A stretch of DNA of 64,000 nucleotides from Moraxellaceae bacterium (GCA_030646295.1 JAUSND010000016.1:434001-498000); one strand, 5' to 3'; positions 49,481-59,314 are shown, counted from the stretch's first letter. Notes: generated by a model from the sequence alone, not told the origin. Made by a program: numbers and translations.

Positions 49481-50251
49481 TTACTCCTCGTTGGGGCCGG
49501 TGCTGCCCTGTGCGGCAGCCAGCATGAGTGACGGGCCTTGTGAGCCTGTTCGTTCTCGGAAATGACGTTCAATATTCTGGCGAGCAGAGCTGATATGGCG
49601 ACGCATCAGGATCTCGGCCATTTCAGCATCGCGTGACTCGATGGCCTCAATGATGCGGTGATGCTCACCAAACGCTTTTTGCGGGCGACCTTCAGTCACC
49701 GAAAACTGGTAGCGGTAAAGACGGACACGGTGATAAAGCTCGCCACAGAGCATCTGGCTGAGCACTTCATTGCGACTTCCCTGCACTATCCGGTAATGAA
49801 AGTCGAAGTCACCCTCATCCTGAAAGTAGGCGCGGCCTTCCTGCAGCTCAGCCTGTTTCTCGTGCTGGGCCAGCAGATCCTTGAGACCCTGAACCTCTTC
49901 AGCCGGCATATACAGGGCCGCAAGCCGTGCAGCCATACCCTCCATGGCTTCACGTACATGGTAGATCTGGATGAGTTCGTCGAATGACAGGGAGATAACG
50001 CGGACGCCCACATGGGGAATCCGGGTAAGCAGCTTGCGGCCTTCAAGGCGACGCAAGGCTTCACGCAAGGGGCCGCGAGACACCCCGTAGCGAGCAGCCA
50101 GATCAGCTTCGGACATCTTGCTGCCAGGAGCCAGTTCGCCCTTGACGATGGCGTTCTGGATATCGCTAAACACACGATCAGCCAGCGTCAGGGCTTCCCC
50201 GCCGGTATCGGCGTCAGAGCGGAAAGATGCATTGTCCGGGCTGCTAGCCAT
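49481..50251 (-). CDS. GntR-family regulator of the methylcitrate operon
   Basis: A 256-residue GntR/FCD regulator at the head of the prp cluster. The winged helix lies near residues 22-90 ([40 protein letters not shown]), followed by an FCD domain with metal/effector-binding His residues ([27 protein letters not shown]). In Acinetobacter and Pseudomonas a GntR gene occupies this place and is thought to control propionate use. Three identical ATTGTCGACAAT palindromes frame its own promoter, so it probably represses itself and the operon. It lacks the sigma-54 PrpR architecture of enteric bacteria. Confidence 0.88.
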   Translation of the reverse strand: MASSPDNASFRSDADTGGEALTLADRVFSDIQNAIVKGELAPGSKMSEADLAARYGVSRGPLREALRRLEGRKLLTRIPHVGVRVISLSFDELIQIYHVREAMEGMAARLAALYMPAEEVQGLKDLLAQHEKQAELQEGRAYFQDEGDFDFHYRIVQGSRNEVLSQMLCGELYHRVRLYRYQFSVTEGRPQKAFGEHHRIIEAIESRDAEMAEILMRRHISSARQNIERHFRERTGSQGPSLMLAAAQGSTGPNEE

Positions 50252-50258
50252 GGCTCAC

Positions 50259-50342
50259 ATTGTCGACAATATTGAACTGGATGCGAAAGTACTATCCGGT
50301 CACACCTATGTCAACAGGATTGTCGACAATATTGTCGACAAT
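50259..50342. promoter_or_regulatory. Three identical 12-bp operators at the prp promoter
   Basis: The palindrome ATTGTCGACAAT occurs at 50259-50270, 50319-50330 and 50331-50342, the last two directly abutting. The first lies eight bases before the regulator's ATG and the tandem pair just upstream of a -35 box. This spacing suggests binding by the adjacent GntR dimer at sites flanking the promoter. Confidence 0.8.
50286..50314 (-). promoter_or_regulatory. Candidate sigma-70 promoter of the prp operon
   Basis: TTGACA (50314-50309, perfect consensus) and TACTTT (50291-50286, weaker) are spaced 17 bases apart on the minus strand, about 35 bases upstream of the regulator ATG and flanked by operator palindromes. 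The poor -10 is compatible with a controlled promoter. Confidence 0.6.
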
Positions 50343-50355
50343 CCATGATCGAGAA

Positions 50356-50598
50356 TCAGCCAGTAACAGACAGGATATCCAGCAGGGAAAAAGGCCAATT
50401 GAGCTCACGCCCATCCGGCAGCAGCAATACCGGGATGCGTTCGCCATACTGGCTGACCAGGGCATCCTCCAGGGCGATATCATGATAGCGCCATGTGAAG
50501 GCCCGGGCAGAGGCCGCTTGGGCGAGCAACGCCTCTGCCCTGTCACAGAGGTGGCAGCCGCTGGTGCCCAGCAGCACAAGCGCCCTGCCCTCATCCAT
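50356..50598 (-). CDS. Glutaredoxin-family (DUF836-type) thiol protein
   Basis: An 80-residue thioredoxin-fold protein with an N-terminal redox-type motif GCHLC (Cys15-x-x-Cys18). Next come a helix, a central ALEDALVSQYGERIPVLLLPDG block with the cis-proline of glutaredoxins (RIPV), and a short C-terminal segment (LNWPFSLLDIL). Partners are unknown. ATG 50598 gives the compact family N-terminus; an ATG at 50616, one base past the rlmL stop, would add six residues. The close spacing suggests co-transcription with rlmL. Confidence 0.82.
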   Translation of the reverse strand: MDEGRALVLLGTSGCHLCDRAEALLAQAASARAFTWRYHDIALEDALVSQYGERIPVLLLPDGRELNWPFSLLDILSVTG

Positions 50599-50617
50599 GC
50601 AGACACCACCAGCCATC

Positions 50618-52765
50618 TCAATCCCCAGCCGTAATACGCCAGCACTTATGGATGCCGGGATCACGAGCAAAATCAAAGCCGATGGTGGATGGTGAAATAT
50701 CCTCGATGCGGAAGCGTGCCAACGCATCGGTATCCAGCTTGAACTTGCGGAAGTTATTGGAGAAGTAGAGCACACCACCCGGTGCCAACAGTCGCATGCA
50801 CAGCACCACCAGCTCGACATGATCCTCCTGCACATCAAACACACCCGGGGTGCGCTTGGAGTTGGAGAAGGTAGGTGGGTCAAGGAAAATCAGATCGAAC
50901 TTCTCCTGGCAGTCACGCAACCACTGAATACTGTCCGCTTGCTCGAAATAATGATTTTCTGGTGGAATCCCGTTCAACGCAAAGTTGCGCTCTGCCCACG
51001 CCAGATACGTGGGTGACAAATCCACCGTTACCGTACTGGCGGCACCCGCAAGTGCTGCATGGACACTGGCAACACCCGTGTAGGCAAACAGATTGAGGAA
51101 GTGCTTGCCTTTTGCCTCACTCGCCATGCGCAATCGCAAGGGTCGGTGATCCAGAAAGAGCCCGGTATCCAGATAATCCGTCATGTTGACGAGCAGCCAG
51201 GCATTACCTTCACGAACCTCGATGAACTTTCCTTTGCTACCCTTCTTTTCGTACTGTTGATTGCCTTTCTGACGGGCACGAACCTTTATGAAAACCTGCT
51301 CGCGATGCAGACCAAAAACATGCCGAATGGCGATCAGTGCAAGCTTGAAACGTGCCTCTGCCTTTTCCGGATCAACTGTTTTTGGCGGAGCGTACTCCTG
51401 CACATGAAGCTGCCCTTCATACACATCCAGTGCCAGGTTGAACTCCGGCATGTCCGCATCATAAACACGGTAACAATAGACATTTTCAGCTTCTGCCTGT
51501 TTCTGGGCAGTCTTCAGGTTTTTACGCAAGCGATTGGCAAATGCCTCTGCTTCCGGAGGAATAGTGCCGGTTCCCTCCTGAAAACGTGCAACTTCACGAG
51601 AAGAAGCGAATGGAATGTCTCCGTGCCGGGCATAGACGATCAATGCCCCATTATGAAGACGCTCTGTAGCACGATGGGAAAAACCAAGTGCATCGGCATG
51701 CTGGATATCCGAGGCAAGCACACAAGCCTGCCAACCGGAAAACTGCTCACTGCTGACCCTGCCCAAAGCGCGGTAAAGGTCCCGCATGGTTTCCTTTTCA
51801 CCCAGTCGCTCACCATAAGGTGGATTACAAACCAGCAAGCCGTTGCCAAGTGGCGCATTCGTGACGGGCTTGCGCAACTCGTAAAGCGCCTTGCGTTGCA
51901 GGGTAATCAACTTGCCAACACCAGCAACATCCACGTTGCGTTGCGCAGCAAGCAGTGCATCCTCACTTGCATCAAACCCGAAAATTGGCGGCAACGACTT
52001 GCCCAGCCCTGCATGTCGCCGTTCTTCTGCCTCATCCCTGATTGCTTTCCATGCAACCGGATCATGTGCAGAAAAACCCAGAAATCCGTAATAGTCACGA
52101 TTGATGCCCGGGGCAATGTCGGCCGACATCCAGGCAGCTTCAATCAGGAACGTGCCTGAACCACACATGGGATCAACAAATGCGTTCAAATTGGCAGAGG
52201 GCCAGCCCGCCTGCATGAGCAAGGTTGCCGCCAGTGTTTCCTTCAACGGAGCTTCTGTCATGGCCACGCGATAGCCACGCTTGTGCAGGCTGTCACCAGA
52301 GAGGTCAATACTTACCTGAAAGCCGCGCGCACTTGCATGTACCTGAAGCGGCACATCAGGACGATCAACGCTGACGTTAGGTCTTACTCCATGATGCTCA
52401 CGGCAATGATCAACCACGGCATCCTTCAGCTTGAGAGACACATACTGCGTATGAATTTTTACATCACGCATGGCAGTGGTATGAACTGCAATCGTGCCCC
52501 GCGGATCCAGCACGTCACCCCACGGGTACTCCACTGCAGCATCATAGAGTTCATCCGTACTGGTAGACTCCACATCGAACAGCGGCAACAGCACACGAGA
52601 GGCAATACGGGACCACAGGCAAATCCTGGCGGCCTGCTCCATGGTGCCACAAGCAAGAATGGCACCGCGATCACGACGCAGGTCGGTCATGCCGAGCGCC
52701 CGCAGTTCCTGCTCCAGCACAGCTTCGGCGCCATCGCCGCAGGTTACCACTACATCAATGATCAT
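50618..52765 (-). CDS. rlmL: Bifunctional 23S rRNA methyltransferase RlmKL
   Basis: Methylates 23S rRNA at m2G2445 (RlmL part) and m7G2069 (RlmK part). A 715-residue fusion: an N-terminal THUMP domain, a first SAM methyltransferase with DPMCGSGTFLIEAAW and VCNPPYGERLG near residue 310, then a second methyltransferase with LNLFAYTGVASVHAA and FLDPPTFSNSKR near 630. The length is close to the 702-residue E. coli enzyme. It starts at ATG 52765 and is divergent from rmf across about 240 bases. Confidence 0.96.
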   Translation of the reverse strand: MIIDVVVTCGDGAEAVLEQELRALGMTDLRRDRGAILACGTMEQAARICLWSRIASRVLLPLFDVESTSTDELYDAAVEYPWGDVLDPRGTIAVHTTAMRDVKIHTQYVSLKLKDAVVDHCREHHGVRPNVSVDRPDVPLQVHASARGFQVSIDLSGDSLHKRGYRVAMTEAPLKETLAATLLMQAGWPSANLNAFVDPMCGSGTFLIEAAWMSADIAPGINRDYYGFLGFSAHDPVAWKAIRDEAEERRHAGLGKSLPPIFGFDASEDALLAAQRNVDVAGVGKLITLQRKALYELRKPVTNAPLGNGLLVCNPPYGERLGEKETMRDLYRALGRVSSEQFSGWQACVLASDIQHADALGFSHRATERLHNGALIVYARHGDIPFASSREVARFQEGTGTIPPEAEAFANRLRKNLKTAQKQAEAENVYCYRVYDADMPEFNLALDVYEGQLHVQEYAPPKTVDPEKAEARFKLALIAIRHVFGLHREQVFIKVRARQKGNQQYEKKGSKGKFIEVREGNAWLLVNMTDYLDTGLFLDHRPLRLRMASEAKGKHFLNLFAYTGVASVHAALAGAASTVTVDLSPTYLAWAERNFALNGIPPENHYFEQADSIQWLRDCQEKFDLIFLDPPTFSNSKRTPGVFDVQEDHVELVVLCMRLLAPGGVLYFSNNFRKFKLDTDALARFRIEDISPSTIGFDFARDPGIHKCWRITAGD

Positions 52766-52926
52766 AAGTCACACGTTTTCAATCAGTTAGGCTCGCAAGC
52801 CGATAAAGTCAACCAAGTATTGCCACTTAGACTGCTTTGGTTACATTGTTATGAAGAATTAATCATCGACAGCATCGCCGATCCGTATTACTAATCATCA
52901 AGCGGCTTTCGTTGTACCGCAATCGT

Positions 52927-52953
52927 GTTGTCATGATTGTGAAGCATGACAAC
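52927..52953 (+). promoter_or_regulatory. Perfect 9-bp hairpin in the rmf leader
   Basis: GTTGTCATG (52927-52935) and CATGACAAC (52945-52953) pair perfectly around a 9-base loop, ending 51 bases before the rmf ATG. A conserved 'rmf' RNA motif is known upstream of rmf in Pseudomonas. Whether this hairpin belongs to it is untested. Confidence 0.45.
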
Positions 52954-53004
52954 CTGTCTTTCAGCTGGTGGCTAATGCCGCCTGTGGACTCCAGAAGGTG
53001 AACC

Positions 53005-53205
53005 ATGAAGCGACAGAAAAGGGAACGTGACGAACTGCTTTTTGCCCGCGGCTTCAAGGCCGGATTGACCGGGCGCTCCGTAGATACCTGCCCCTATCAG
53101 GACATCAATCTCCGACAACACTGGGTTGCTGGCTGGCGTGAAGGCCGCATCAATGAGCGAGAGGGCTATAGTGGCGTTTCTGCCCTGCACCTCGTTCCCG
53201 TCTGA
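53005..53205 (+). CDS. rmf: Ribosome modulation factor
   Basis: A small basic protein (66 residues) that dimerises 70S ribosomes into inactive 100S particles in slow growth. It begins MKRQKRERDELLFARGFKAG and contains GRSVDTCPYQDINLRQHWVAGWREGR, matching the RMF family closely. A C-terminal tail of about ten residues (SALHLVPV) exceeds the 55-residue E. coli form. An AGAAGG ribosome site precedes ATG 53005. It is a single gene, divergent from rlmL, with a hairpin leader. Confidence 0.96.
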   Translation: MKRQKRERDELLFARGFKAGLTGRSVDTCPYQDINLRQHWVAGWREGRINEREGYSGVSALHLVPV

Positions 53206-53296
53206 GTCGTTTAAACCGGCCTTGCACTAACCCTGTGCATGCTCTTGCAAGCTGCCAGCCTTGGCTGCCCACTGCAAGACCATGCCCAAGGGCGTC

Positions 53297-54322
53297 TCAA
53301 TCCCGTTTCGCCGCATTTATTGCCGATGCCGCATCGCGAATCAGCGCAGGGCCCCGATAAATGAAGCCCGTATAGACCTGTACCAGCGCCGCACCTGCCT
53401 CAATCTTTTCTGCAGCACTCACACCATCAGTAATGCCGCCAACCCCTATGACAGGCAGGGCACCATCCAGGGCCTGAACAAGTTCACGCAGCACGCGAGT
53501 CGATGAAGCCCGCACTGGTGCTCCGCTCAGCCCCCCCGCCTCTTCTGCATGAGGCAAGCCCTCAACCCCGACCCGACTGATGGTCGTATTGGTTGCAATT
53601 ACCCCATCTATCTCAAACTGCCGAAGCAGGCTGGCAATGGCTTCAACATCTTCTTTAAGCAGATCTGGAGCAATCTTGACTACCAGTGGCACATGACGCC
53701 CATGCTGGGTTGCCAGTTGTTGCTGCCGGTTTTTCAGTGGCTCCAGTAGCGCGGCCAATGCTTCACTGGACTGAAGACTGCGCAGCCCCTGGGTATTGGG
53801 GGAAGAAATATTGACCGTCACATAACTGGCATGGGCATACACACGGTCAAGACAAGCCAGATAATCGTCGGCCGCACGCTCTACAGGCGTATCAAAGTTC
53901 TTGCCGATGTTGATCCCCAGGATGCCCCGATAGCGAGTCTGCTCCACCTGTCGGACAAGATAGTCAACACCCAGGTTGTTGAACCCCATGCGATTGATGA
54001 TCGCAGTCGCTTCAGGCAGGCGAAAAAGACGTGGTTGAGGATTACCAGGCTGTGGTCTCGGGGTCACGGTGCCGATTTCAATGAAACCAAAGCCCAATGC
54101 CGCCAACCCGTCGATATGGTCGCCATTCTTGTCCAGCCCTGCCGCCAACCCTACCGGATTAGGGAAATCCAGCCCCATCAGCGTGACCCGCTGCTCGGGA
54201 ACGGCTGGTAGCAGTCGCAGCAGGCCTGCCCTCTCGGCAAGACTGATGCCTGCCAGTGACAGATGATGCGCCGTTTCAGGGGGGAGCGAAAAGAGCAGGC
54301 TTCGGGCCATGGAGTACAGCAT
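53297..54322 (-). CDS. pyrD: Dihydroorotate dehydrogenase (quinone), class 2
   Basis: Oxidises dihydroorotate to orotate in pyrimidine synthesis, passing electrons to quinone at the inner membrane. The protein is 341 residues. An N-terminal amphipathic helix ([20 protein letters not shown]) is the membrane/quinone site of class 2 enzymes. [15 protein letters not shown] binds [14 protein letters not shown] carries the catalytic serine, and GVGGITDG is at the phosphate site. The start is ATG 54322, as the upstream frame runs over the neighbouring terminator. It is isolated, with rmf on its left side. Confidence 0.96.
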   Translation of the reverse strand: MLYSMARSLLFSLPPETAHHLSLAGISLAERAGLLRLLPAVPEQRVTLMGLDFPNPVGLAAGLDKNGDHIDGLAALGFGFIEIGTVTPRPQPGNPQPRLFRLPEATAIINRMGFNNLGVDYLVRQVEQTRYRGILGINIGKNFDTPVERAADDYLACLDRVYAHASYVTVNISSPNTQGLRSLQSSEALAALLEPLKNRQQQLATQHGRHVPLVVKIAPDLLKEDVEAIASLLRQFEIDGVIATNTTISRVGVEGLPHAEEAGGLSGAPVRASSTRVLRELVQALDGALPVIGVGGITDGVSAAEKIEAGAALVQVYTGFIYRGPALIRDAASAINAAKRD

Positions 54323-54398
54323 GACAAGGGACACGTCCGGATTCAGATGGCGCGCATTATATGCCAATCGTGACGCCGGTGCTGCGCCCAAGAAAAAA

Positions 54399-54420
54399 GG
54401 GGCCCTCCGACGAGGGCCCC
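54399..54420 (-). terminator. Intrinsic terminator after the MMPL gene
   Basis: GGGGCCCTC (54399-54407) and GAGGGCCCC (54412-54420) form a perfect 9-bp GC-rich stem with a CGAC loop. On the minus strand six T's follow. It ends the YCF48-MMPL transcript 24 bases after the MMPL stop; a short T-run on the plus side is less convincing. Confidence 0.93.
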
Positions 54421-54444
54421 TTTCACACAACCTGCCGGAACAGA

Positions 54445-56739
54445 TTACTTGTTCCGGTAGCTTTCCGGCTTGATCAGGAAGTGGGCAAAAGCCGGGATCA
54501 GCACCAGAGCACCCAGCATGTTCCAGAGCAGCATCACCGTCAGCAACAGACCCATGTCAGCCTGGAACTTGATTGGTGAGAAGACCCAGGTAAACACACC
54601 GATCGCCAGCGTGATGCCAGTAAACATGACAGCCTTGCCAGTGCTGGTCAGGGTCGCCAGATAGGCTTCCTTGAGACCAAGGCCTTCCTTCATGTACTTT
54701 TCGTACTTGGCAAAGATGTAGACACCATAATCCACACCGATACCAACACCCAAGGCGATCACCGGCAGCGTTGCCACCTTGATACCAATACCCAGCATAG
54801 TCATCAGTGCTTCGCACAGGATGGAGGTCAATACCAGCGGCAGAATGATGCAAACCACCGGCCGCCATGAGCGGAAGGTGACGAAACAAAGTGCAATCAC
54901 GACACCATAAACCAGCAACAGCATGGGATCCTTGCTGGCGGAAATCACATCATTGGCTGCTGCCTCGATGCCCGCATTGCCGGATGCCAGCAGGAACCTG
55001 ACATTCTCAGTGTTGTTTTCCTTGGCAAAGGCCTCTACCGCCTGAGTGACACGCTCCAGCGTTTCTGCCTTGTGGTCATCCAGGAAGAGGAATACCGGAA
55101 CAAGACTACATGCGCTGTTGTAAAGCTCAGGCACATTCTTGGCGGACTCATTCAGTACGGCGTCATCCGCAACCAGGGTAGCCCATTTGAGGTTGCCCTC
55201 ATTAAAGCCCGCCTGAATGCGCTTGACCGCAGTGACCAGTGACTGGGCAGACTGTACGCCTTTAACATTTTCCATGGTCCATTGCAGGCGATCAACCGAC
55301 TCCAGTACTTCATAGGTTGAACACATCTGACCTTCCGTCTCGACCATCACGACAAGCACATCGGCGCTGATCGAGTAATGAGAGGTGATGTATTTGTCAT
55401 CAATGTTGTAACGGGAGTCCGGACGCAACTCCGGCGCACCACGATCAAGGTCACCAATCTTGATGTTCTGGGCAATTACAAATGACCCACCCAGAATGAT
55501 TGCCGCTACTGCAATACCCATCGTTGCAGGAGCACGCTCCGCCATACGGGCAATGGTTGTCCAGACCTTTGAGGTATGGCGGCGTGTTTCTTTCACTTTA
55601 CTGGTTGCCGCATCGCTTACACGCAAGTAAGACAGTACGACAGGCAGCAACACGAAATTGGTCAGCACAATCAGTGCAGTACCAACACCGGCAGAGATAG
55701 CCAATGCCTTGATGACATCAATATCAATCAGCAACAGTGTCAGGAAGCCAATAGCCTCCATCGCCAGCCCCATGATTCCGGCCTTTGCCAAGGAACTGAA
55801 AGCACGACGAGCAGCCTGATCCTTCTCAGCCCCATCCGCAGACTCCGATGCAAACGCGTTAACGAGCTGCACCGAATGGCTGACCCCTATCGCAAAGATA
55901 AGGAATGGAACCAGCATGGAGTAAGGATCAAGACCAAAGCCCATGATCTTCACGGCACCAAGCTGCCAGATCACTGCAATAATGGAGCAGACCACCACTG
56001 CCACTGAGCTCTTGAGGTCACGAAACTCCCAGAACAGCAGGATGAAGGTGATAATGATGGCCGCCAGAAAGAAAAAGACGATTTTCGTGCCGCCTTCAAT
56101 CAGGTCACCAACTTTCTTGGCAAAGCCGATGACATGAATTTCAACATTCGGATTTTGCTTCTGGTATTTGTTTCTAACCTCTTCCAGCTTGTCCGACAAA
56201 TCCTTGTAATCAATTTTCTCGCCATCGAGCAGAGGAATCTGGACGATGGTTGATTTGAAGTCATCCGCAACAAGACGGCCGACCTGTCCAGAGCGAAGGA
56301 TATTGCTGCGCAGGACTTCAAGCCCCTCCGGAGTTCCATCGTAACCCTGTGTAACCTCGCCGCCCTGGAAGCCATCCTTGGTGACTTCGCTCCAGCGTAC
56401 ATTTGGCGTCCAGAGTGACTTGAGCTTGGAACGATCAGCACCATTAAAGTAAAAAACATCATCAGTGATGTTTTTTACCGTCTCAAGATAAGCAGGATCA
56501 AAAATATCTCCCTGCTTGACCGCTACAGCAATCTTGATGTCATTGCCAAGACCAAGATCATCCTTGTACTTGAACAAGTTCTGGATATAGGGGTGCTTTA
56601 GAGGGACCATCTTTTCCAGACTGGTATCCGCCTTCAATCCAAGCACTTGCCATATCATCAATACTGTAATAACAGCAAATATCCCGATAACGGCACGGCG
56701 TGCGCCAAAAATCAGGTTTTCAATTCTGGAAATTGTCAT
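54445..56739 (-). CDS. MMPL/RND-family transporter
   Basis: A 764-residue inner-membrane protein with the duplicated RND layout. One helix is followed by a large periplasmic loop (about 35-215) and then five helices ([15 protein letters not shown]...). A second set follows, with its loop at ~425-610 and a final helix group ([24 protein letters not shown], a conserved RND helix-4-like segment). It belongs to the MMPL/hydrophobe-exporter side of the superfamily rather than tripartite drug pumps, and no membrane-fusion partner is nearby. ATG 56739 has GAGG upstream. It follows the YCF48 gene by 21 bases, and these two often accompany DUF1302/DUF1329. Substrate unknown; sterol-, lipid- or hydrocarbon-like compounds are plausible. 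Confidence 0.85.
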   Translation of the reverse strand: MTISRIENLIFGARRAVIGIFAVITVLMIWQVLGLKADTSLEKMVPLKHPYIQNLFKYKDDLGLGNDIKIAVAVKQGDIFDPAYLETVKNITDDVFYFNGADRSKLKSLWTPNVRWSEVTKDGFQGGEVTQGYDGTPEGLEVLRSNILRSGQVGRLVADDFKSTIVQIPLLDGEKIDYKDLSDKLEEVRNKYQKQNPNVEIHVIGFAKKVGDLIEGGTKIVFFFLAAIIITFILLFWEFRDLKSSVAVVVCSIIAVIWQLGAVKIMGFGLDPYSMLVPFLIFAIGVSHSVQLVNAFASESADGAEKDQAARRAFSSLAKAGIMGLAMEAIGFLTLLLIDIDVIKALAISAGVGTALIVLTNFVLLPVVLSYLRVSDAATSKVKETRRHTSKVWTTIARMAERAPATMGIAVAAIILGGSFVIAQNIKIGDLDRGAPELRPDSRYNIDDKYITSHYSISADVLVVMVETEGQMCSTYEVLESVDRLQWTMENVKGVQSAQSLVTAVKRIQAGFNEGNLKWATLVADDAVLNESAKNVPELYNSACSLVPVFLFLDDHKAETLERVTQAVEAFAKENNTENVRFLLASGNAGIEAAANDVISASKDPMLLLVYGVVIALCFVTFRSWRPVVCIILPLVLTSILCEALMTMLGIGIKVATLPVIALGVGIGVDYGVYIFAKYEKYMKEGLGLKEAYLATLTSTGKAVMFTGITLAIGVFTWVFSPIKFQADMGLLLTVMLLWNMLGALVLIPAFAHFLIKPESYRNK

Positions 56740-56760
56740 ATTACTCAGCCTCACCGTCCG

Positions 56761-57744
56761 TTACTTGCTCGCCGGCAGCTTTTTCAAGCCACCCTCACCC
56801 GCCGTCAGCAACTCACCGCCAGGCAACGGAAGCATTGAGCTGATCGACTGGCGATCCTGTCGAGTCTGAGGAATAAAATTGAGACCGCTATCATTTGCAG
56901 TCATGAGAACACCAGCATTTCCGGCAACCAGAACGCGGCCATCTGACAGCAATGCTGCGCTATTCAGACCTGAGGTGACACCGGTCTGAACCTGCTGCCA
57001 CGATCCACCAGCATCAGAGGAGCGAAAAAGCTTTCCTTGCAAGCCGTAAACAAGAACAAGATTTGGTGCCAGAGGCGAAACACCAAAGAATGAACCGTCA
57101 AACGGAGCAGGCAGCGTCGCCCAGGTTGCACCCTTGTCGGTAGACCGGAACAGCATGCCCCTCTCACCCACAATGAACACAGCAGACCCATCGGGCAGAC
57201 CTGCAATACCATTGAGGTGCCAGCCGTCAGGGTTATTAATGGCTGATGAGTTCTCGGACCAGCTGACACCACCATCATGGGTGACAAGGAAGTACCCATA
57301 GGCACCTACCGCATAGCCGTTCATGTTGTCGGAGAACCAGACATCCAGAAGAGGCGCGCCGATACGTTCATCACCCGCATTTTTGTCCGAGTACTGCAGA
57401 CGCCATGTCTCACCTGCGTCTGACGAGAAAAGCACGACCCCATTATGACCAACTGCCCAGCCCTCCTGGGCATTGGAAAAATGAACGCCTGTAAGCATTA
57501 CAGAGACCGGAACCTTGGCTTGAGCCCAGGTATTGCCAGCATCATCAGAAAAAAGGATATGTCCGCGATCACCAACTGCGACAATTCGTTTTCCTGCAAC
57601 TGCCATATCAAGCAATAGTGACTTGCTGGCTTTTGCAGAAACAACTACAGGACGATCAACAGCAGATTGCGGAGCTGCAAGAACGGGGCTTGAAATAACA
57701 AAACACGTCAGCATTGCTGATGTGAAGAGTTCACGAATATTCAT
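56761..57744 (-). CDS. YCF48/BNR-repeat exported protein
   Basis: A 327-residue secreted protein with a signal peptide at 1-23 (TCFVISSPVLA). It is followed by about six beta-propeller blades carrying the G..G....S.D.G.TW repeat (GHILFSDDAGNTW, GVVLFSSDAGETW, GMLFRSTDKGATW, GKLFRSSDAGGSW). This is the YCF48-like propeller related to photosystem II assembly factor Ycf48; bacterial non-photosynthetic members next to MMPL genes are uncharacterised. The start ATG 57744 removes an N-terminal stretch that runs over the upstream terminator. It lies 21 bases before the MMPL gene and probably forms a two-gene operon with it. Confidence 0.85.
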   Translation of the reverse strand: MNIRELFTSAMLTCFVISSPVLAAPQSAVDRPVVVSAKASKSLLLDMAVAGKRIVAVGDRGHILFSDDAGNTWAQAKVPVSVMLTGVHFSNAQEGWAVGHNGVVLFSSDAGETWRLQYSDKNAGDERIGAPLLDVWFSDNMNGYAVGAYGYFLVTHDGGVSWSENSSAINNPDGWHLNGIAGLPDGSAVFIVGERGMLFRSTDKGATWATLPAPFDGSFFGVSPLAPNLVLVYGLQGKLFRSSDAGGSWQQVQTGVTSGLNSAALLSDGRVLVAGNAGVLMTANDSGLNFIPQTRQDRQSISSMLPLPGGELLTAGEGGLKKLPASK

Positions 57745-57759
57745 AGTGAGCCTTGTGTC

Positions 57760-57789
57760 ATAAAATGTGGAACAGCGCACAATCGCCAA
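57760..57789 (-). promoter_or_regulatory. Candidate promoter of the YCF48-MMPL unit
   Basis: TTGGCG (57789-57784) and TTTTAT (57765-57760) are 18 bases apart on the minus strand, between the DUF1329 terminator and the YCF48 start 15 bases downstream. Both boxes are imperfect. Confidence 0.35.
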
Positions 57790-57801
57790 CCACCATACGA
57801 G

Positions 57802-57830
57802 AAAAAGCCGGACCTTATGTCCGGCTTTTT
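57802..57830. terminator. Terminator after DUF1329
   Basis: AAAAAGCCGGAC (57802-57813) and GTCCGGCTTTTT (57819-57830) are perfect 12-bp inverted repeats around CTTAT. On the minus strand the hairpin with T-run ends the DUF1302-DUF1329 transcript about 20 bases after the stop. Confidence 0.94.
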
Positions 57831-57851
57831 CCATTTATTACATAGCCAGAA

Positions 57852-59237
57852 TTACCGGGTACCACGACGACGGAGAGCCGCCGGCGTGAAGTATTCATCG
57901 CTAGGTACGGGCTGGCTGAAGTCAACAATCTTGTCTTCTTCATTATCCAGCTGCTGCACATGGTAGCGGCGAGCCTGCAAGTCATGGAACACATCAAGTG
58001 CGGACCAGGTCAAAGGCATTTCATAGAAGTTCTTGAGGTATGCCATGCTTACGCGCCACAGATCACCACGACCATCATACTGATCAGCAATCGCAATATT
58101 CCATGAGTCCTCATCAAGATAGAAGCGACGCTTCGAATAGATGTGGCGCTCACCAGCTGCCAGAGTCCCCTCAACCACCCAGACACGATGCAACTCGTAG
58201 CGCAAATATCCTGGGTGCGGGTGGCCTGGCTGCAACAACTGCTTGTAGGTGATCGAGTTATGATCAACCTTGTAGTTGTTATAAGGAATATAAATTTCCT
58301 TCTTGCCAATCAGCTTCCACTCATACTTGTCAGGCGCACCGTTGTAAATATCGGTGTCATCCGCAGTGCGGAGGCCGTCAGAAGCTGCAATCGGGGTATC
58401 ATAAGACAGATTAGGCGCCTGACGAACACGACGCTGACCGGCATTATATCCCCAGGCCTGACGCTGCTGCTTGCGCTGATCCAGTGTCTCATGCACAAGA
58501 ACTGCGCCACCGGCAAGTCGGGCCGGAGCAGTTGTAAATGACAGGTAGTAGAACAATACGTTGTCGAGTTCTGCCATCGACTTGTATTGCTTGTGGTAGT
58601 TGCGGAACGAAACTTCCTGCTGGGATGTTACCAGCGAGAAAGAACCATTACGCTGAACAGACACTTCCGATGCCTTACGCACTACATACTCACCGCGGTA
58701 GCGCGTAATGTGATTCCAGAGAATCTGCAGCGCCTGCTCACTGTTGCTGCCCGACGGGATCGGGAACGGCGTTCCACCGATGCAACCATCAATACCCCAG
58801 TCCTTCACCGTTGCCGCTGTGGCACACTTGAATGTGTTGTCATAAAGGCGCTGAGGCAGTGCAGCCGTACGACGTGAAGGATAGACGAACATCTTGTAGG
58901 TATCCGGATAAGTACGGAACAGGGCTTTCTGCCCTTCCGACAACTTGTCAGCATACTGGTTCATGTTTTTGGAAGTGATCACAAACAAATGCTTGTCACT
59001 GGCAAACGGATCCGGGTGATGATCGCCAGGCTTGTAGCTGGGAAATGGTGACTTTGTGATACCGCCAGTCCACGCAGGAATGGAGCCATCTGCGTTGCCC
59101 GCCTTTTCACCACCAACCGGCATAAGAGTGGTTTTCAGCTTGCCTGCTTCTGCTGCAGAAACGGCTGCTTGCGCAGATGTTGCAGAGGCCAGGCCTACCG
59201 CAAACACCGTTCCGAGCCATGCTATTTTTTTCAACAT
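57852..59237 (-). CDS. DUF1329 family exported protein
   Basis: A 461-residue protein with a signal peptide (1-24, ATSAQA) and the DUF1329 domain over nearly its full length. Characteristic segments are LKTTLMPVGGEKAGNADGSIPAWTGG, YPDTYKMFVYPSRRTAALPQ, LDQRKQQRQAWGYNAGQRRVRQAPN and ERHIYSKRRFYLDEDSWNI. Related LolA/LolB-like folds carry lipids in the periplasm, so a lipid- or hydrophobe-carrier role is plausible but not shown. GAGGG lies before ATG 59237. It follows DUF1302 by about 107 bases; the pair is conserved in Pseudomonas and Marinobacter-like genomes. Confidence 0.92.
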   Translation of the reverse strand: MLKKIAWLGTVFAVGLASATSAQAAVSAAEAGKLKTTLMPVGGEKAGNADGSIPAWTGGITKSPFPSYKPGDHHPDPFASDKHLFVITSKNMNQYADKLSEGQKALFRTYPDTYKMFVYPSRRTAALPQRLYDNTFKCATAATVKDWGIDGCIGGTPFPIPSGSNSEQALQILWNHITRYRGEYVVRKASEVSVQRNGSFSLVTSQQEVSFRNYHKQYKSMAELDNVLFYYLSFTTAPARLAGGAVLVHETLDQRKQQRQAWGYNAGQRRVRQAPNLSYDTPIAASDGLRTADDTDIYNGAPDKYEWKLIGKKEIYIPYNNYKVDHNSITYKQLLQPGHPHPGYLRYELHRVWVVEGTLAAGERHIYSKRRFYLDEDSWNIAIADQYDGRGDLWRVSMAYLKNFYEMPLTWSALDVFHDLQARRYHVQQLDNEEDKIVDFSQPVPSDEYFTPAALRRRGTR

Positions 59238-59283
59238 GATTCAACCCTCAAAAAATACAGAGAATCTCTGTAAAAACCATGAT

Positions 59284-59314
59284 GGGTGGCAGACATGACA
59301 TCTGCCTGCCACCC
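59284..59314 (-). other. Intercistronic hairpin between DUF1302 and DUF1329
   Basis: GGGTGGCAG (59284-59292) pairs perfectly with CTGCCACCC (59306-59314) across a 13-base loop, between the two genes of the unit. No T-run follows, so partial termination or 3'-end stabilisation of the upstream message, setting different DUF1302 and DUF1329 levels, is more likely than full termination. Confidence 0.55.

Noticed and set aside
51059-52159. 366-codon plus-strand frame inside rlmL
   Set aside because: Antisense to an intact RlmKL with both methyltransferase motifs; no independent evidence for a gene.
53240-53290. Possible terminator downstream of rmf
   Set aside because: GCCAGCC/GGCTGCC pairing is imperfect and not followed by a T-run on either strand, so I did not call it.
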